A stretch of DNA of 64,000 nucleotides from Pilatotrama ljubarskyi (lineage: Eukaryota; Basidiomycota; Agaricomycetes; Polyporales; Polyporaceae), in the NCBI GenBank assembly GCA_022385805.1, contig MU277687.1:425059-489058 (forward strand), given 5' to 3'. The translations under genes and the position numbers were made by a program. Below are positions 33,508-43,973 of the stretch, one piece after another (positions within the stretch are counted from its first letter, which is position 1; every line of letters starts with the position of its first letter). Under the pieces are notes generated by a model that ran no database searches, was not told the origin of the DNA, and worked only from the letters and a program-made list of their open reading frames with translations.

Positions 33508-34965
33508 ATGCCGTCTCGTTCAGGTCGCCCAGCGCAAAAGCGCGGCAGCAAGAGGAACGACAAGCCCTACCCCGCATCGCGTCCACTCGGAGACTCGGCG
33601 CGTGCCAACCGCAAGTCCTCTGCTTCCCCTTCCCCGGTGTCCGTACCGTCGAGTTCAGGGCCCTCCGTGAGGAAGCTCAACAGCGGCGAACGTCCGGTGC
33701 GGCGGGACCTCGGCATGCCCAGTCGCGAGGAGTATGCTGTCGTCGAGGCGGAGTACCTGGATGCTCTGGACCACCGCAAGAAAGGCAAAGCCCTCATCTC
33801 ACAAGAGATGTTCGACAACATCTGGCTCGCTCTCCATCGTCCGACGGACCACAGCATCGAGACCCCGCAGTTCCGCTGGTGGGTCCGGAAGATGTTTAGG
33901 CTCGAAGCACGCGGTGGCACTGGCGGGCCTGCCCTGCCTGAAGACCTGGAGTACGTGGACAGGGCGGAGTCAATAATGGTCGTGATCCATGACGGCAAAC
34001 GCGTCGCCGTGAAAGAACACATCTACGACATCCTATGTTTCTGCCATGCGCGTGTCGATCATGCCGGGCGGGACAAGACCGCGGCGGAGATCCGCAAGCG
34101 GTACACATGGGTCCCGAAGGAGCTCATCGCTGGGTTCGTCAGGAAGTGCCCGACCTGCATCTGCAAGAGGACAGGAAAGTACGATGAGGAGCGCGTCATC
34201 AAGGTTGAGCATGATCCAGCCTCGGAGATGGGGACACGCCTCGCGGAAGTGTATGCGCAGGATGAGCCCGCAGAGTCGACAGCACAAGCTCAGAGTGACC
34301 AGGATACTGCCGTCTACGCTCAAGTGCCTTCGCCGCCTCTGCGTAATCTTGACTTGGGGCCTGCTTTTGCCTCCTCTCTCACTTACTCGCAGAACACCGG
34401 CAACCAGGCTTCGGGACTTGACCCTCTACTACGCTCTCTGCCCGCGCTGGTCCCTTGGTACATGTCATCTGCAGGTCCCTCTGGTTCCGGTTCTGGCTAT
34501 GGCCTTAGCCCTGGCTCATCATCAGGCAATCCTCCTCCGCTACTCCCGCACTGGCACATCTCTCCGGTTGACGTCTCGTATCAGCGCACACTGTACGATC
34601 AACATGTCAGGCTCCCTAGCATCCACACTTGCGGACGAGCTCACCAGCAGCCCGGGCATGGTTCTAAGGTCACTCTGCCGTCCCTGGCGCAGCTGCTGGC
34701 CAGCGATGCACCTGCGATAGGACAAACGCTCTCTCGCCACCCTCTGGAAGCTCTTCCTGGCAATGACAGCGCCTTCTCCCAGCCAGAACCGCCGCACATG
34801 CACTATGCCGGCCCTCTGCATGGCAGCACTCAGGCACACGTGCCGTACGTCCCACAGATCGATCCGTTGTTGCTCCAGGATGGCGTCCACATGCTGGCCA
34901 CTGCTGCTGAGGCTGCTCACATGCGCCGGACCTTGGAAGAGGGCGACTACAGACAAGTGGAATAA
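33508..34965 (+). CDS. Protein with integrase-type H2C2 zinc-binding domain, probably domesticated
   Basis: This is a single uninterrupted frame of 485 residues. After a basic Ser/Pro leader comes SREEYAVVEAEYLDALDHRK, then KALISQEMFDNIWLALHRPT and TPQFRWWVRKMFRL. The latter resembles the module preceding the zinc finger in retroelement-derived genes such as KRBA2 and NOL4. The zinc finger follows: CFCHARVDHAGRDKTAAEIR (His near residues 180 and 185), RYTWVPKELIAGFVRKCPTC (Cys near 213 and 216). This is the integrase N-terminal HHCC pattern. No integrase DDE core, reverse transcriptase or long terminal repeat follows. Instead there is a disordered Ser/Pro/Gly/His-rich half ending at 34965. 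Neighbours are ordinary genes. A nuclear regulatory role is possible but unproved. Confidence 0.75.
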   Translation: MPSRSGRPAQKRGSKRNDKPYPASRPLGDSARANRKSSASPSPVSVPSSSGPSVRKLNSGERPVRRDLGMPSREEYAVVEAEYLDALDHRKKGKALISQEMFDNIWLALHRPTDHSIETPQFRWWVRKMFRLEARGGTGGPALPEDLEYVDRAESIMVVIHDGKRVAVKEHIYDILCFCHARVDHAGRDKTAAEIRKRYTWVPKELIAGFVRKCPTCICKRTGKYDEERVIKVEHDPASEMGTRLAEVYAQDEPAESTAQAQSDQDTAVYAQVPSPPLRNLDLGPAFASSLTYSQNTGNQASGLDPLLRSLPALVPWYMSSAGPSGSGSGYGLSPGSSSGNPPPLLPHWHISPVDVSYQRTLYDQHVRLPSIHTCGRAHQQPGHGSKVTLPSLAQLLASDAPAIGQTLSRHPLEALPGNDSAFSQPEPPHMHYAGPLHGSTQAHVPYVPQIDPLLLQDGVHMLATAAEAAHMRRTLEEGDYRQVE

Positions 34966-35479
34966 TTCACAGATAGTAAGTCTCGGCGGGCTGTAGAGGC
35001 ATAAGTCGACTGATAGAATGGTGCAGAACTATGGACGTACGCCAATACTATCGCTGCTCATCATCGGACTCCCCAGCTCCGTATGCGTTCCTTTTCCTAT
35101 GTCGTGTCTCAGCCTACCTTCTGATACCCGCCGCTCCGCCGTCGCAACACCGTTTTTGAGTAAGGACGGCCCACGTAGTGCTCAGCGCATCGTTAACACA
35201 ATCACGACCAGACGATTGTCCTATAAGACTACCATTCGGGATTACGAAGCTATATGAAAGTTAGTATGTACACGGAAGGAAAGCGCGAAATCGAGCATGT
35301 GTGAACGGATCTGTCACAGGCAGGCGGGTACGATAAACCCAGAGTAGCCGCGAGACGTAGTACAGCCATCGAAGGGTGCCACGAAAGAGCTAGCAGTCAA
35401 TCCATCCTTTTCCACCGGCTTGGTAAAGTCCTCAGTAAGGTCGTCGGATTATCAAGCTGGCACTGGGTGTGAGATAGGC
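34966..35479. other. Convergent intergenic stretch, no gene seen
   Basis: This lies between two converging genes and is presumed to be 3' untranslated sequence. Confidence 0.45.
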
Positions 35480-36325
35480 TCAACCATATGAAGAAAATAC
35501 CGGCATACCGATGCTCATGAGTACTGCCAGCAAGCCAGACAGCACCGCGCCTGCCCAAAGGTTCGTCGCCGTAGAGCCTGCCGCGCCGACTCCTCCCAGG
35601 GCGGGGAAGCCGGCAGTGGTCTGGGGAGCACTCGTGCCGACAGGCTCATCGTCCGTCGTTCCGGCCATGGCACCCGTGGGCTGAGTGACCCGCGCCGTGA
35701 AGGATGTAAAGGTCGTGTCGAAGTCGAAGTCGGTATCCGAGGGGTCATTGAACGTCACGAGGGTCGAGGTTGGGGTGTGCGTCGTAGTGGGGTGGGTGCT
35801 CGTCGTCCGCTGCGTCGTTCGGGTGGTCGGGGGAGGGATGAACGTGTCGGTTGGCTCGTCGCCCCCGCCGATCGTGATGGGAGGCCCGGCGGAGCCAGAG
35901 CAGATCTCGCCAAAGGGGCAGCAACCGCCAGACTGGCACTCGAATCTGCAGGATGCTTGTCAGTGGCGACGACAAGAAATCCTTCGAGCACACTGCTCAC
36001 CCTGAAGGGCAGAAATTTCCATCTGTGAGGAGACGGTGAGCGGTCAGCATGTATATAGACCGTGAGTGATCAAGGCGGACGTACCACTGCAGCACTCCGA
36101 GCCGTCGAGCGGGTAGCAGGTGGTGGCCGAGCATGGCGCCCAGCCGCCGGGGCATCCGTTGGCGCGTGCCGCAAGGTTTGCGCTGCCGTTCACGGCGAGC
36201 ACCCAGCTCTGCGATGGGCTCAGGAGCGTAGAAGGCATCCTAGGCATCCCGCTGGCCGCTACTTGAGAAACAAGAGTGGTTGCGCCGATGAAGAAAGCGG
36301 CGGGAAAGGGGGCTCTGATAACCAT
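35480..36325 (-). CDS. Secreted, GPI-anchored cysteine-rich cell-surface protein
   Basis: The start at 36325 gives a clean signal peptide, MVIRAPFPAAFFIGATTLVS then QVAASGMP. An in-frame ATG at 36361 would only lengthen the n-region. The mature part opens with NGCPGGWAPCSATTCYPLDG. Two introns (about 36016-36083 and 35946-35999) join it to SECCSDGNFCPSGFECQSGG and CCPFGEICSG. A Thr/Pro/Ser-rich stalk follows (PPPTTRTTQRTTSTHPTTTH), and then a C-terminal hydrophobic stretch, LWAGAVLSGLLAVLMSIGMP, typical of a GPI-anchor signal. It ends at 35480; a small intron near the end is possible and would change the last residues. About 220 residues, with cysteine-rich, stalk and anchor modules. Related proteins are common on basidiomycete walls; the role is unknown. 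Confidence 0.78.
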
Positions 36326-37823
36326 CGCAGTAGGGAGAAACCGCGAGGAAGGCGAACGCAAAGGAAGGGCGGCGGAGGCAGAGCCTGTGAGGATGCAGGA
36401 CCTCCCTTATATTCTGCTCAAGTAAGTTCCTTCATTGAAGGAATCTTGTTCTCAATAAAGACCTAAAATGTCCAGTCCGGTATGCCGGCCTACACGAGGG
36501 ATCGCGTCGTCGAGTGGCTGACAGCGCTTTGTTTCGATGACGGGCGCATCATGGGAGGCCATACCATCGATTTTACTTGTACAATCCACCGTCCTCGTCG
36601 GAGCGACTGCTTCGTCGGTGCATGGAAGTTCTTTTGTTGGCAATACTTCCTGTCAGTGTCCCAAATTCCACAATAGCGAAAATCGGATACTCACCACCAG
36701 TATGTGCCTATGTTCGTGTGGCGACCTCGAAGGTAGTCCTAGCACCGCTGATGTTCCTGCAGAACGCTGAGTGCGCCATCCATCCACACGTACCTCAGGA
36801 ATGGACAGATGCCGCAGTGAGATTCCCGCTTCGGGAAGTCTTGGCACGATGGTGGGTGTGCGCTCGGGCGGGCCCGAAGCTGTGCTAAATGAATTGCGGT
36901 TGAAGTCGAGTCATTCCTGCATGGTACATATCTAGTGCTGATGCACAACTCAATTCGCGCCCTCGCCCTCTTGACAATGGAATTGGATGGGCAAGGCGCC
37001 CGAGATCTGTTACCGGGTCGCGCTGGACGTCGCGGCTAAGGCGTGCGAGATGAGATCGACGCTAAGCAAACAAATATCCGCTACCCACCGGAGGGATCGT
37101 CCCAAGCCTGGGCGGTATACGCAAGGTATATGCGACTTCAGCAAGGCAGGCTGTTGGCCCATGGGGCTGAAGTTGAGGTGATTCAGCGCCGGCAGAACGC
37201 GGTCAACGCAATGATTCAATCGCGAAAACTGCTTTGGTGGGGCAACTTGTCGAGTCGCACGAGACATTCCTAGTCCATGCACAGCCATCGTCTCCGGGGT
37301 GGGAATAGTTCTGTCACCAAATTGGGTTCTTGTCGCCATGAGCGCACATGCGTAATATGCGCCGTGCTTCTATCCCCCATGAACAGCCACGGATGGAACT
37401 CCGAAATGTTCTCCTTGACCTTGCCAAGCCTTGACGTCGCTGAAGCGGTCGATCGACAGAGCCACCCGATACCCAGCTTGTTGGGTATCTGCACCATCGA
37501 TAATTGATAACCATTAGCCGTAGGTCGACGAGCATGGATTCTCACCGACTCTGCACCTCGCAAGCACGTCACCGCCGTGTCCAACAGACAAATATGTATC
37601 TCTCATTTCCTCTGCGAAACGGTTTGTCAGGATTGTCGCGCGTACACTCATGCATGTAAGCCTTCATATTCGCGAGGATAGTGTATGCTCTACCGCTGTG
37701 CCGATGTAAAGGTGGTGATCAGCTCTTTCACTAGAAGGGATTGGACTCCCTCGAACCTACCGATTGACTACAGCCAGCGTACTCAGGGCGATGCCTAAGT
37801 GCAGGAATTCCCGAGAAGCAAGC
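36326..37823. other. Gene-free stretch of about 1.5 kb
   Basis: This is upstream of the surface-protein gene and downstream of the citrate carrier. No frame shows a known motif or consistent splicing. It contains dispersed TTGTTC/CCAATG elements and ordinary complexity. A small lineage-specific gene or RNA cannot be excluded. Confidence 0.4.
36405..36411 (-). promoter_or_regulatory. TATA-like box for the surface-protein gene
   Basis: On the minus strand, TATAAGG lies about 80 bp upstream of the preferred ATG at 36325. Confidence 0.42.
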
Positions 37824-39280
37824 TCATACCTCCCTCCCCCCGATTAGCTTGATGACGTTCTCGTACACCGTAAACACGATGCCTCCGCTCATCTACGTTC
37901 CGTCGTCAGCTTGGGCAGAGCACACCGGCGGCTCGCCGGTACTTCACGGTACGTACCACCAACCGCGCCAACCTAGGCGTCGTTCCCGTCCAGAAGCGCA
38001 GGATGCCTTCCTCGGTGAAGATCCGATATGCGCAGTGGAACGAGTTTCGGTACGCTTGCCGAGCTTCAAGACTCTGCATGCGCGTCTTGATCACGCTAGC
38101 ATGCCAAACGTCAGTCATACCGGCAAGCCTATGGGACGGCGGATACGCACTCCAGAGGCATCGTGGTGTAGACGGTGACGAGGCCGGCTATGGCGCCGAT
38201 ACCGAAGGTCATGATGCTCGACACCTGCTGTCCCGGTCGGCTTTGGCCCTGGACAAATTGCTTCAGGGTGGTGTATGTCGTGAAGCGTACGGCCGAGTTC
38301 GCGCCTGTAAAAAGGGTAGATCAACCGAAAGCACTCCGTGCAGGGCACTTCAAGCGGTACCTTGGCGCATCATCTGCGCGACGATTCTTTGAGTCCGGAG
38401 TACGCGCGAATAGCTAGCAAGACGACGTACCACGGGGAACAAACCGCGGTAGATCCCGCGAACACCTTCTTCTCGAACTATGCACGCCGTACCGTGCACG
38501 AGGCCGCGGAATCGCGGGTTGGGACTCTTCGCATCGTCGATGAGCTTGGTTCTGACTCGTGGTCAGTGTCTTGCCGGGCGATGCGGCGAACAAAAAGGGA
38601 CGAACTTGATAGTTTCTGACGGCGTGACAGCAAAGACCGCTTCCATCATGCCTGCTCCCAGGCCAGCTAGATGCGGGGCATGGGCTCAGCACTTACACTA
38701 GAGGAGTCTGATGTACTCAAGGAACATACCGAGCAGACTCCTTGGTGCAGATACTTTGCCCTCACCCACACACGCACGTCAATCTCCTGCCATATCGGAG
38801 GGTTAAAGTGGAGCCCCATCTCACCTGAGGGTCCGCCAGAGCATGCTTGAAGTGATCATACGAGACGAACCGCACGCCGGCCTTCACCGCATTACCTATA
38901 ATGGCCCAGTCTCAACGCGCTGATCATGACAAGGTGTTTTCCGGGACGCACCAATAACAAGAGCCATGCATCCCGAGTATAGCCCTGATACACCCTTGCT
39001 CTGGAGGGTGTTCCTGATGATGCTCAAGGGGCTCTCCCTCTGTATATGCGCGATAGTATCAGTCAATCCGTCCCGCGTTTGGTGACGAACGCAGCATGAC
39101 CTTGCCGCTGAACTGGGACCGCGTCTTGACATATTCCGTAGGGTACGTGATGAACCTGCACTCATGTCCATGAGTCGACGACTTTCCAGCATCCTCCAGG
39201 GGCCAAAGGCGTACGCTTCGACCGCGCCCGCAGTGGTCCCGGCGATAAGGGAGTGCAGCGGCTTCTCTTTCTTGGACATC
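37824..39280 (-). CDS. CTP1: Mitochondrial citrate/tricarboxylate carrier
   Basis: This carrier exports citrate from the matrix in exchange for malate or another tricarboxylate. The start at 39280 reads MSKKEKPLHSLIAGTTAGAV. A 5' intron joins EA to FITYPTEYVKTRSQFSGK (first carrier signature). Then come RESPLSIIRNTLQSKGVSGL and YSGCMALVIG, then NAVKAGVRFVSYDHFKHALA. The second signature is MMEAVFAVTPSETIKTKLID. Further exons give GIYRGLFPV, MMRQ joined to GANSAVRFTTYTTLKQF, and GLVTVYTTMPLDVIKTRMQS (third signature). The protein ends after SGGIVFTVYENVIKLIG at the stop 37824-37826. About eleven exons, all joined by GT-AG introns. KTRMQSLEARQAYRNSFHCA and FWTGTTPRLARLV match the citrate-carrier family rather than other carriers. 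It is divergent from HEM4 with 319 bp between the two ATGs. Confidence 0.9.
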
Positions 39281-39599
39281 GCGTTATACAATTTGTCCCG
39301 TACGCGTCTGGGGTGAAAAGAGAGACGGTCGATCAGAGAATGCACGCCGCAGAAAGCACGGAGTCGGAGGCCAGAGTCAAGTCGCGGTACGCCGGGTGCG
39401 GACGCGAAAGAGGCGCGTGCCGCGCGCGACGATGATCTCACCGTCTCCCGCGCTCCGGCTTCGCTCAGCCCACGATGTCCTCTATATATGCGTCCACTTT
39501 GTCTCACCCTGCGATGCCTCCTGCGCTACAAACTCCTTGATATACCTTAGCGTATAAGTCATATCCCTCTTCCAAAACGGAAACGTCAGGGTCCTCGAA
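39281..39599. promoter_or_regulatory. Shared divergent promoter of CTP1 and HEM4
   Basis: This 319 bp region separates the start codons of two divergent mitochondrial-metabolism genes. A TATATA element at about 39482-39487 lies 113-118 bp upstream of the HEM4 ATG. Confidence 0.5.
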
Positions 39600-40637
39600 A
39601 TGCCGACGAACGTCCTCCTGCTCCGCTCGCCCTCCGAGGACGGTGGACCGGACAAGTACGAAGACGCCTTCCGCGCACGGGGGTATCACGCGCTCTCAGT
39701 TCCAGTACTCGAGACAGTGCACGAGAATCTGGATGAGCTCGCTCAGGTAGTGCAGAGAGGCGGAAGCCTGCCTGACATGAGCGCGGGCGCGAGTGCGAGA
39801 TATGCGGGGGTCATCATCACCAGCGCGCGCGCGTGCGAGGCATGGCGAACGGTCGTCCAGCAGTTGGTAGAGCAAGGTGTGGGCAATGCTGCGCCAAGTA
39901 GAGGTATGCCCAATCAGAGAGCATGGTGCGAAATGCTGCGTACTAAATCGTAGTCGCAGAGCTAGGATGGGATACCGTTCCCTTCTATGTAGTCGGGAGT
40001 GCGACAGCGTCTGCACTCTGCGCCATCGAAGCCGCATTCCCCGAGTCACCATATACCCCGCGCGACATCCGCGGCGGTTCGGAGTCCGGCACAGCTGAGA
40101 AGCTCGCGCACTACATAGTGTCCGACGTTCCCCAGTCAGGGAGCCGTCGTCTGCTGTACCTCACAGGCGACAAGAATCGCGACACGCTTCCGAGGATACT
40201 GGGAGACGGAGGGCTGGAGCTGGAGAGTCTTCAGGTGTATGCTACGCAGGGCTCGTCCAGGTTCGAGGATGATTTGAGGCAGGCATTAGGAGAAGTATCC
40301 CAGTGTACGCGAGCTGTGGGCAGATCTCTCTAGGCTCACAGACGGCGCTAACGCGGTCACTTCTGCAGATCGCGGGGAGACATGGTGGATTGTACACTTC
40401 GCGCCGAGCGCGGCGAAGGCAGTGTCCCCAACCCTGGCTCAATACTTCCAGATCCCTGGGGCTGAAGCGACGGAATCACGAGCGAGACGCAATGCGCGTG
40501 TCGCAGCAATTGGCCCAACGACATCGGAGTTCCTCCGCGATCAGCTGCACATTGAGGTAGCCGTTGTCGCTGGGAGGCCGACCCCAGAGGCTTTGTCCGA
40601 AGGTATTGCAGCTTGGGATAGGGAATGCGAGTCGTGA
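39600..40637 (+). CDS. HEM4: Uroporphyrinogen-III synthase
   Basis: This enzyme closes and rearranges hydroxymethylbilane to uroporphyrinogen III in haem synthesis. The start at 39600 reads MPTNVLLLRSPSEDGGPDKY, followed by ARGYHALSVPVLETVHENLD and YAGVIITSARACEAW, the usual HEM4 N-terminal lobe. A small intron near 39904-39958 joins to ELGWDTVPFYVVGSATASAL, then RRLLYLTGDKNRDTLPRIL and LELESLQVYATQGSSRFEDD. A second intron (about 40303-40369) joins to RGETWWIVHFAPSAAKAVSP. The final lobe has RRNARVAAIGPTTSEFLRD and VVAGRPTPEALSEGIAAWDR before the stop at 40637. The fold is poorly conserved between kingdoms, but the IITSARA, VGSATA, LTGD and AIGPTT landmarks fit. About 300 residues. Confidence 0.88.
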
Positions 40638-40836
40638 CCGGTTCTCAGTCGCAGGTTGTCCCCGTCGGCGATAGTACATGCCTCCGTATCTCTGCAGTCC
40701 TTTGACGTAGCGTCGCGTGTGTTGATAGTGGGATAGCATGTTCACGAATCAGAGGCTGCATTACACCAACCCAGTCCTCTAGCACATTTTCGCACATACT
40801 CTAGTCCTGCCCGCCCGTCTCTATAGCAGAGGTACT

Positions 40837-41429
40837 TTAGTGGTGCGCCTCAGCCTTGGGCTCGTCAGCCTCCAGGAAGGAGAGGAAGGCCTCCGCGCCG
40901 GTGGGGCCGCTGCTCTCCTCACTCTCAGCGGGCTTGGCAGAAGTAGCGAGCGTCGGCTCAGCCGCGTCGTAGGCCGAGAGCTCAGAAGCGAGGTCGGCAG
41001 GAAGTGCGGGGGCCTGAGGGGCAGGCGGGATCGAGTACGGCTTCACGACACCAACGTGGGCGTCCTTGGGCTGCAGCGTCGTCGGTGCACGCGTCAGTTG
41101 CGACCCGCACAAGATGAGGGGACATGGTAAACGCACCGGCGCGGGGGGCTTGTAGGACCTGAGCTGCTGGAGGTAAATCTCCTGCACGAGGTCTGAAATA
41201 ACCGCGGCAAAGAGAGGTACAGCAGTCAGGCATGCCACGGAAGAGAACGAGGACACCACGGGCGGCACACACCTTTCCGCGCGGCCGCGGAGGTCGAGAA
41301 TGCGCACGAGCGCGTCGCAGTGCGAGCCTAATGCATCAAAAGAATCATCTCAGCCCTCTCAGTTCGCCAAACGGCACAGAAAAGCAGACGTACAACGGAG
41401 GAGGCCTGCCTGAGGATTGCGGACGACAT
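40837..41429 (-). CDS. ATP14: F1Fo ATP synthase subunit h
   Basis: Subunit h belongs to the peripheral stalk of the mitochondrial ATP synthase. The start at 41429 opens with a mitochondrial presequence, MSSAILRQASSV, spliced to ARTATRSCAFSTSAAARK, with no acidic residue in that leader. The mature part follows: DLVQEIYLQQLRSYKPPAP, then, after an intron, KDAHVGVVKPYSIPPAPQAP. The C-terminal half is acidic and Ala/Pro-rich, with LPADLASELSAYDAAEPTLA and EAFLSFLEADEPKAEAHH, ending at 40837. Four exons, about 115 residues, the normal size for fungal Atp14. Its ATG is only 193 bp from that of the ATPase inhibitor gene on the opposite strand. Confidence 0.87.
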
Positions 41430-41622
41430 GGTCGATGCGGAAGAGGGATGGGCGTGACGTGACGTACGACGGTCACGCCATCCGGCCTCGGTTGGTCTCG
41501 GTACGGCGCCGGCCAGACGCGACGCATGGGCGCTTAGAACGGCTGGCCTCGACGCACGTCAGGAGCGCATATAACCACGTCCTCCATCGTTCACAGCGAC
41601 CACCACACATCCAACGACCACG
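41430..41622. promoter_or_regulatory. Shared divergent promoter of ATP14 and INH1
   Basis: These 193 bp separate two divergent start codons. ATATAA at about 41569-41574 is a plausible TATA element for the inhibitor gene, some 50 bp upstream of its ATG. Confidence 0.55.
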
Positions 41623-42100
41623 ATGCTTTCCAGAATTGCCGTTCGCTCTGCTGTCCGTGCGCCCGGCGCGGCTATGACGCCCGTCGCGGCCCGCTTCTAC
41701 GCTGACAACGCGTTCAAGTGAGTACCGAGCGTGTGATTGCTCCGCCCGAGTAGGGTGACTGACGACTTGAACAGCAAGAAGGAGAAGGCCCACGAAGGTG
41801 AGAGATACCAAGGCAGGGAAACATACGGAAGGATGCTCAGTCGCTGTGCAGACCAGTACGCTCGTCAGCACGAGAAGGAGCAGATTGAGAAGCTCAGGAA
41901 GCAGGTATGCCACACGCTCTGTGCATCGCGTCTACGGTTGCTCATTCTTCTGCGTAGATTGCTGAGAAGCAGGCGGAGCTGGTACGTATATCGCTGATGT
42001 TAAACGACGCATGAGCAGCCACAGACTCACCACTGTCCACTCACAGGAGAAGCTCCAGAAGGAACATGACGAGCTCCATGGCGGCGAGAAGAAGCAGTGA
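41623..42100 (+). CDS. INH1: F1-ATPase inhibitor IF1
   Basis: IF1 binds the F1 sector and blocks ATP hydrolysis when the membrane potential falls. The start at 41623 gives a presequence, MLSRIAVRSAVRAPGAAMTP, followed by VAARFYADNAF. A short intron leads to NKKEKAHED and another to QYARQHEKEQIEKLRKQ. This is the conserved inhibitory region (KKEKAxEDQYxRQxEKEQ). Two further introns, one flanking a very small exon (IAEKQAEL), lead to EKLQKEHDELHGGEKKQ and the stop at 42098-42100. The C-terminal half is a coiled-coil dimerisation helix. Five exons, about 80 residues; the whole family pattern is present. Confidence 0.93.
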
Positions 42101-42654
42101 GCTCCTGTCCTCGCATGGCGTTCACTTGTAGTCAGCTAGCAGTAAGGTGCTCGCACATCGCGCAAGTTACATACACTCACGTCCAGGCCGTGGTCAAGCC
42201 TATTGCACTCACATACGCTGTGTATATCATCGCAATATATTCAATACACCTCGCGCGCAATCACCTGCTACACCTATCATATCAGATAAACGTGTGACCG
42301 AGGCACTGCGGAGATATAATCGCTACTTGTGAGTATGTGAAACTGGGCAGTGTCGAAACCCGCCAGCATACATGGGCGTCTTACTAAAGGAAGCGTACGC
42401 AACCAAGGAGTCAACTTCTATGACGTTACTGCGTAGACTGCCTCGTCGGGAACGCCGGACTCTCTGGTGATCCCCACATCGTCTGTGCGTGCGCCAATCC
42501 CCGGTCGGCAAACGGAAATACTAGACAACAGTACGTCGTCAGTCGGCTCGAGCACCCTTAATGAACACCCAACATAGAACGGCTTCGACGAACGTCATTA
42601 CCCTCCTAATTCCAGGTCGGCGTACTCAATCCTGACGACGATGGTGTCTTCATG
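42101..42654. other. Intergenic with one copy of a duplicated block
   Basis: There is no intact gene here. The segment 42489-42630 resembles 43530-43690, listed separately, and directly precedes the dead aldo-keto reductase copy. Confidence 0.5.
42489..42630 (+). repeat. Duplicated non-coding block, copy 1
   Basis: This block shares ordered landmarks with 43530-43690: CCAATCCCCGGTCGGCA, ACAACAGTACGTCG, GAACACCCA, and TTCCAGGTCGGCGT. The two copies differ by substitutions and indels. Confidence 0.6.
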
Positions 42655-43345
42655 TGTCTGGGTAATACCTGAGCTTTTCCCGTGCCTCCGCAAGTTCGAC
42701 ATTGCTTTCCTCGCATTCAAGCCACGTGAGTATCCCTCCCTCCAGAAAGTTAACGACCACACACTGTAGTGGGCGGCGGATTCTTCACCGGCCGGTACCA
42801 CTCCTGATGAAAAAGTCGACTCCGGCTCCCGCTTCGATCCGAAGAATCTAGAGGGGAAGGTACGTCTCTGGCCCTTCCTGCCTTATAACCTTGTGATTCA
42901 CAGAGCGGCACATTTGCGCAGAGCTACGGCCAGCGCTACTAGAACGAACACTACTTCAAGGCTCTCCACGCGGTCGAGGAGGTCGCCAAGAAGTACCGCC
43001 TCACCCTTGGCGAAGTCGCGCTCCGCTAGATGTCGCACCAATCGCTGTTGAACGCGAGCACGGCGACGCTGTCATCATCGGCGCGTCCAGCGTGCAGCAT
43101 ATCGAGCGGGTGCGTTGCTGATGTTGCCAGTCTTAGGCGGTGAGTTGCTAAGATGGGACGCGTAACGAAAGAACTTGAACGACCTCGAGAAGGGCCCTCT
43201 GCGTACATGTTGAGTCCAGAATGCGTGAATTGCTTCCTGCTAACAATAGTGGTGCGTTGCGGCGGAGGAAGTTGTCAAAGTCTTGGACGAGGCCTGGGTC
43301 TCCGTCAGAGTCCGTCTCTCCCTGTGTCGAACTACTTCCATTGAA
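42655..43345 (+). pseudogene. Decayed AKR7-type aldo-keto reductase copy
   Basis: Only the C-terminal half of the family is visible. It has [19 protein letters not shown], then GGGFFTGRYHS, then HYFKALHAVEEVAKKYRLTL and LGEVALR, and near the end LNDLEKGPL and EEVVKVLDEAWVSV in shifted frames. The damage is clear: stop codons right after GGGFFTGRYHS, TAG inside the WNEHYF-equivalent (near 42939), TAG right after EVALR (near 43027), and frame changes around 43045 and 43310. The N-terminal exons with the catalytic Asp, Tyr, Lys and His are missing upstream. It lies first in a head-to-tail array with two apparently complete copies. Confidence 0.82.
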
Positions 43346-43529
43346 GGAACGATTCGCGTGCATGGCTTGTGCTGTGATTCCTGATCTTCGCTGCTGGCAC
43401 CAAGAAGTGGTGCAGGGCTAATCTAAACACTCCAGCTTGTGGCCCGACGCCAGTTTGCATAACGTGCCACAGAAGGATCAATTGCATCGGCCCGTCCCTC
43501 TGCTCTTTGTGTGGGCGTCGCTAGCGCCA

Positions 43530-43690
43530 GTGCGCATGCCAATTCCCGATCGGCATACCGTATGGGGATACACAACAGTACGTCGCCGGTCGGTCCTCCT
43601 AGTACTGCTAACGGTTGACGAACACCCACCATGTAGCGACTTGGAGGAAGCTCCTCCTAAGGTCTTACATTCCCGGTCGGCGTTCCAACG
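43530..43690 (+). repeat. Duplicated non-coding block, copy 2
   Basis: This is the counterpart of 42489-42630, with the same order of landmarks (CCAATTCCCGATCGGCA, ACAACAGTACGTCG, GAACACCCA, TTCCCGGTCGGCGT). It lies upstream of the second aldo-keto reductase copy. Confidence 0.6.
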
Positions 43691-43973
43691 AGAGCAGCGT
43701 GTTCGCCTGCCTTGGACGAGGACGCTTGGTAAATGCCGCTCGGCGGGACACACTAACGCTCGTACCCATACTACTGACCCCTATGACCGCTGAGAGTGGA
43801 TTGCGTCGCGAAATGAGTGACTGTCAACATCCGAACCGCAGCAGTTCGAGATCGCTCAAATACGAAAGCTCGCTGGCTGTGGTCTGCCACACCGCGAAGC
43901 TGCAGAGCTTTGCACCCACCAACCTAACCCTCCAAGCCGCCTTATAGTATCTACTTCCAGGAAATGTCTCGTC

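Noticed and set aside
36452..37600. Several 60-110 codon frames in the gene-free stretch
   Set aside because: None shows a conserved motif, signal peptide or consistent splice sites.
37680..37775. tRNA-like words (AGCGGTAGAGC and GGTTCGAGG on the minus strand)
   Set aside because: They occur in the wrong order for a tRNA and the T-stem does not pair.
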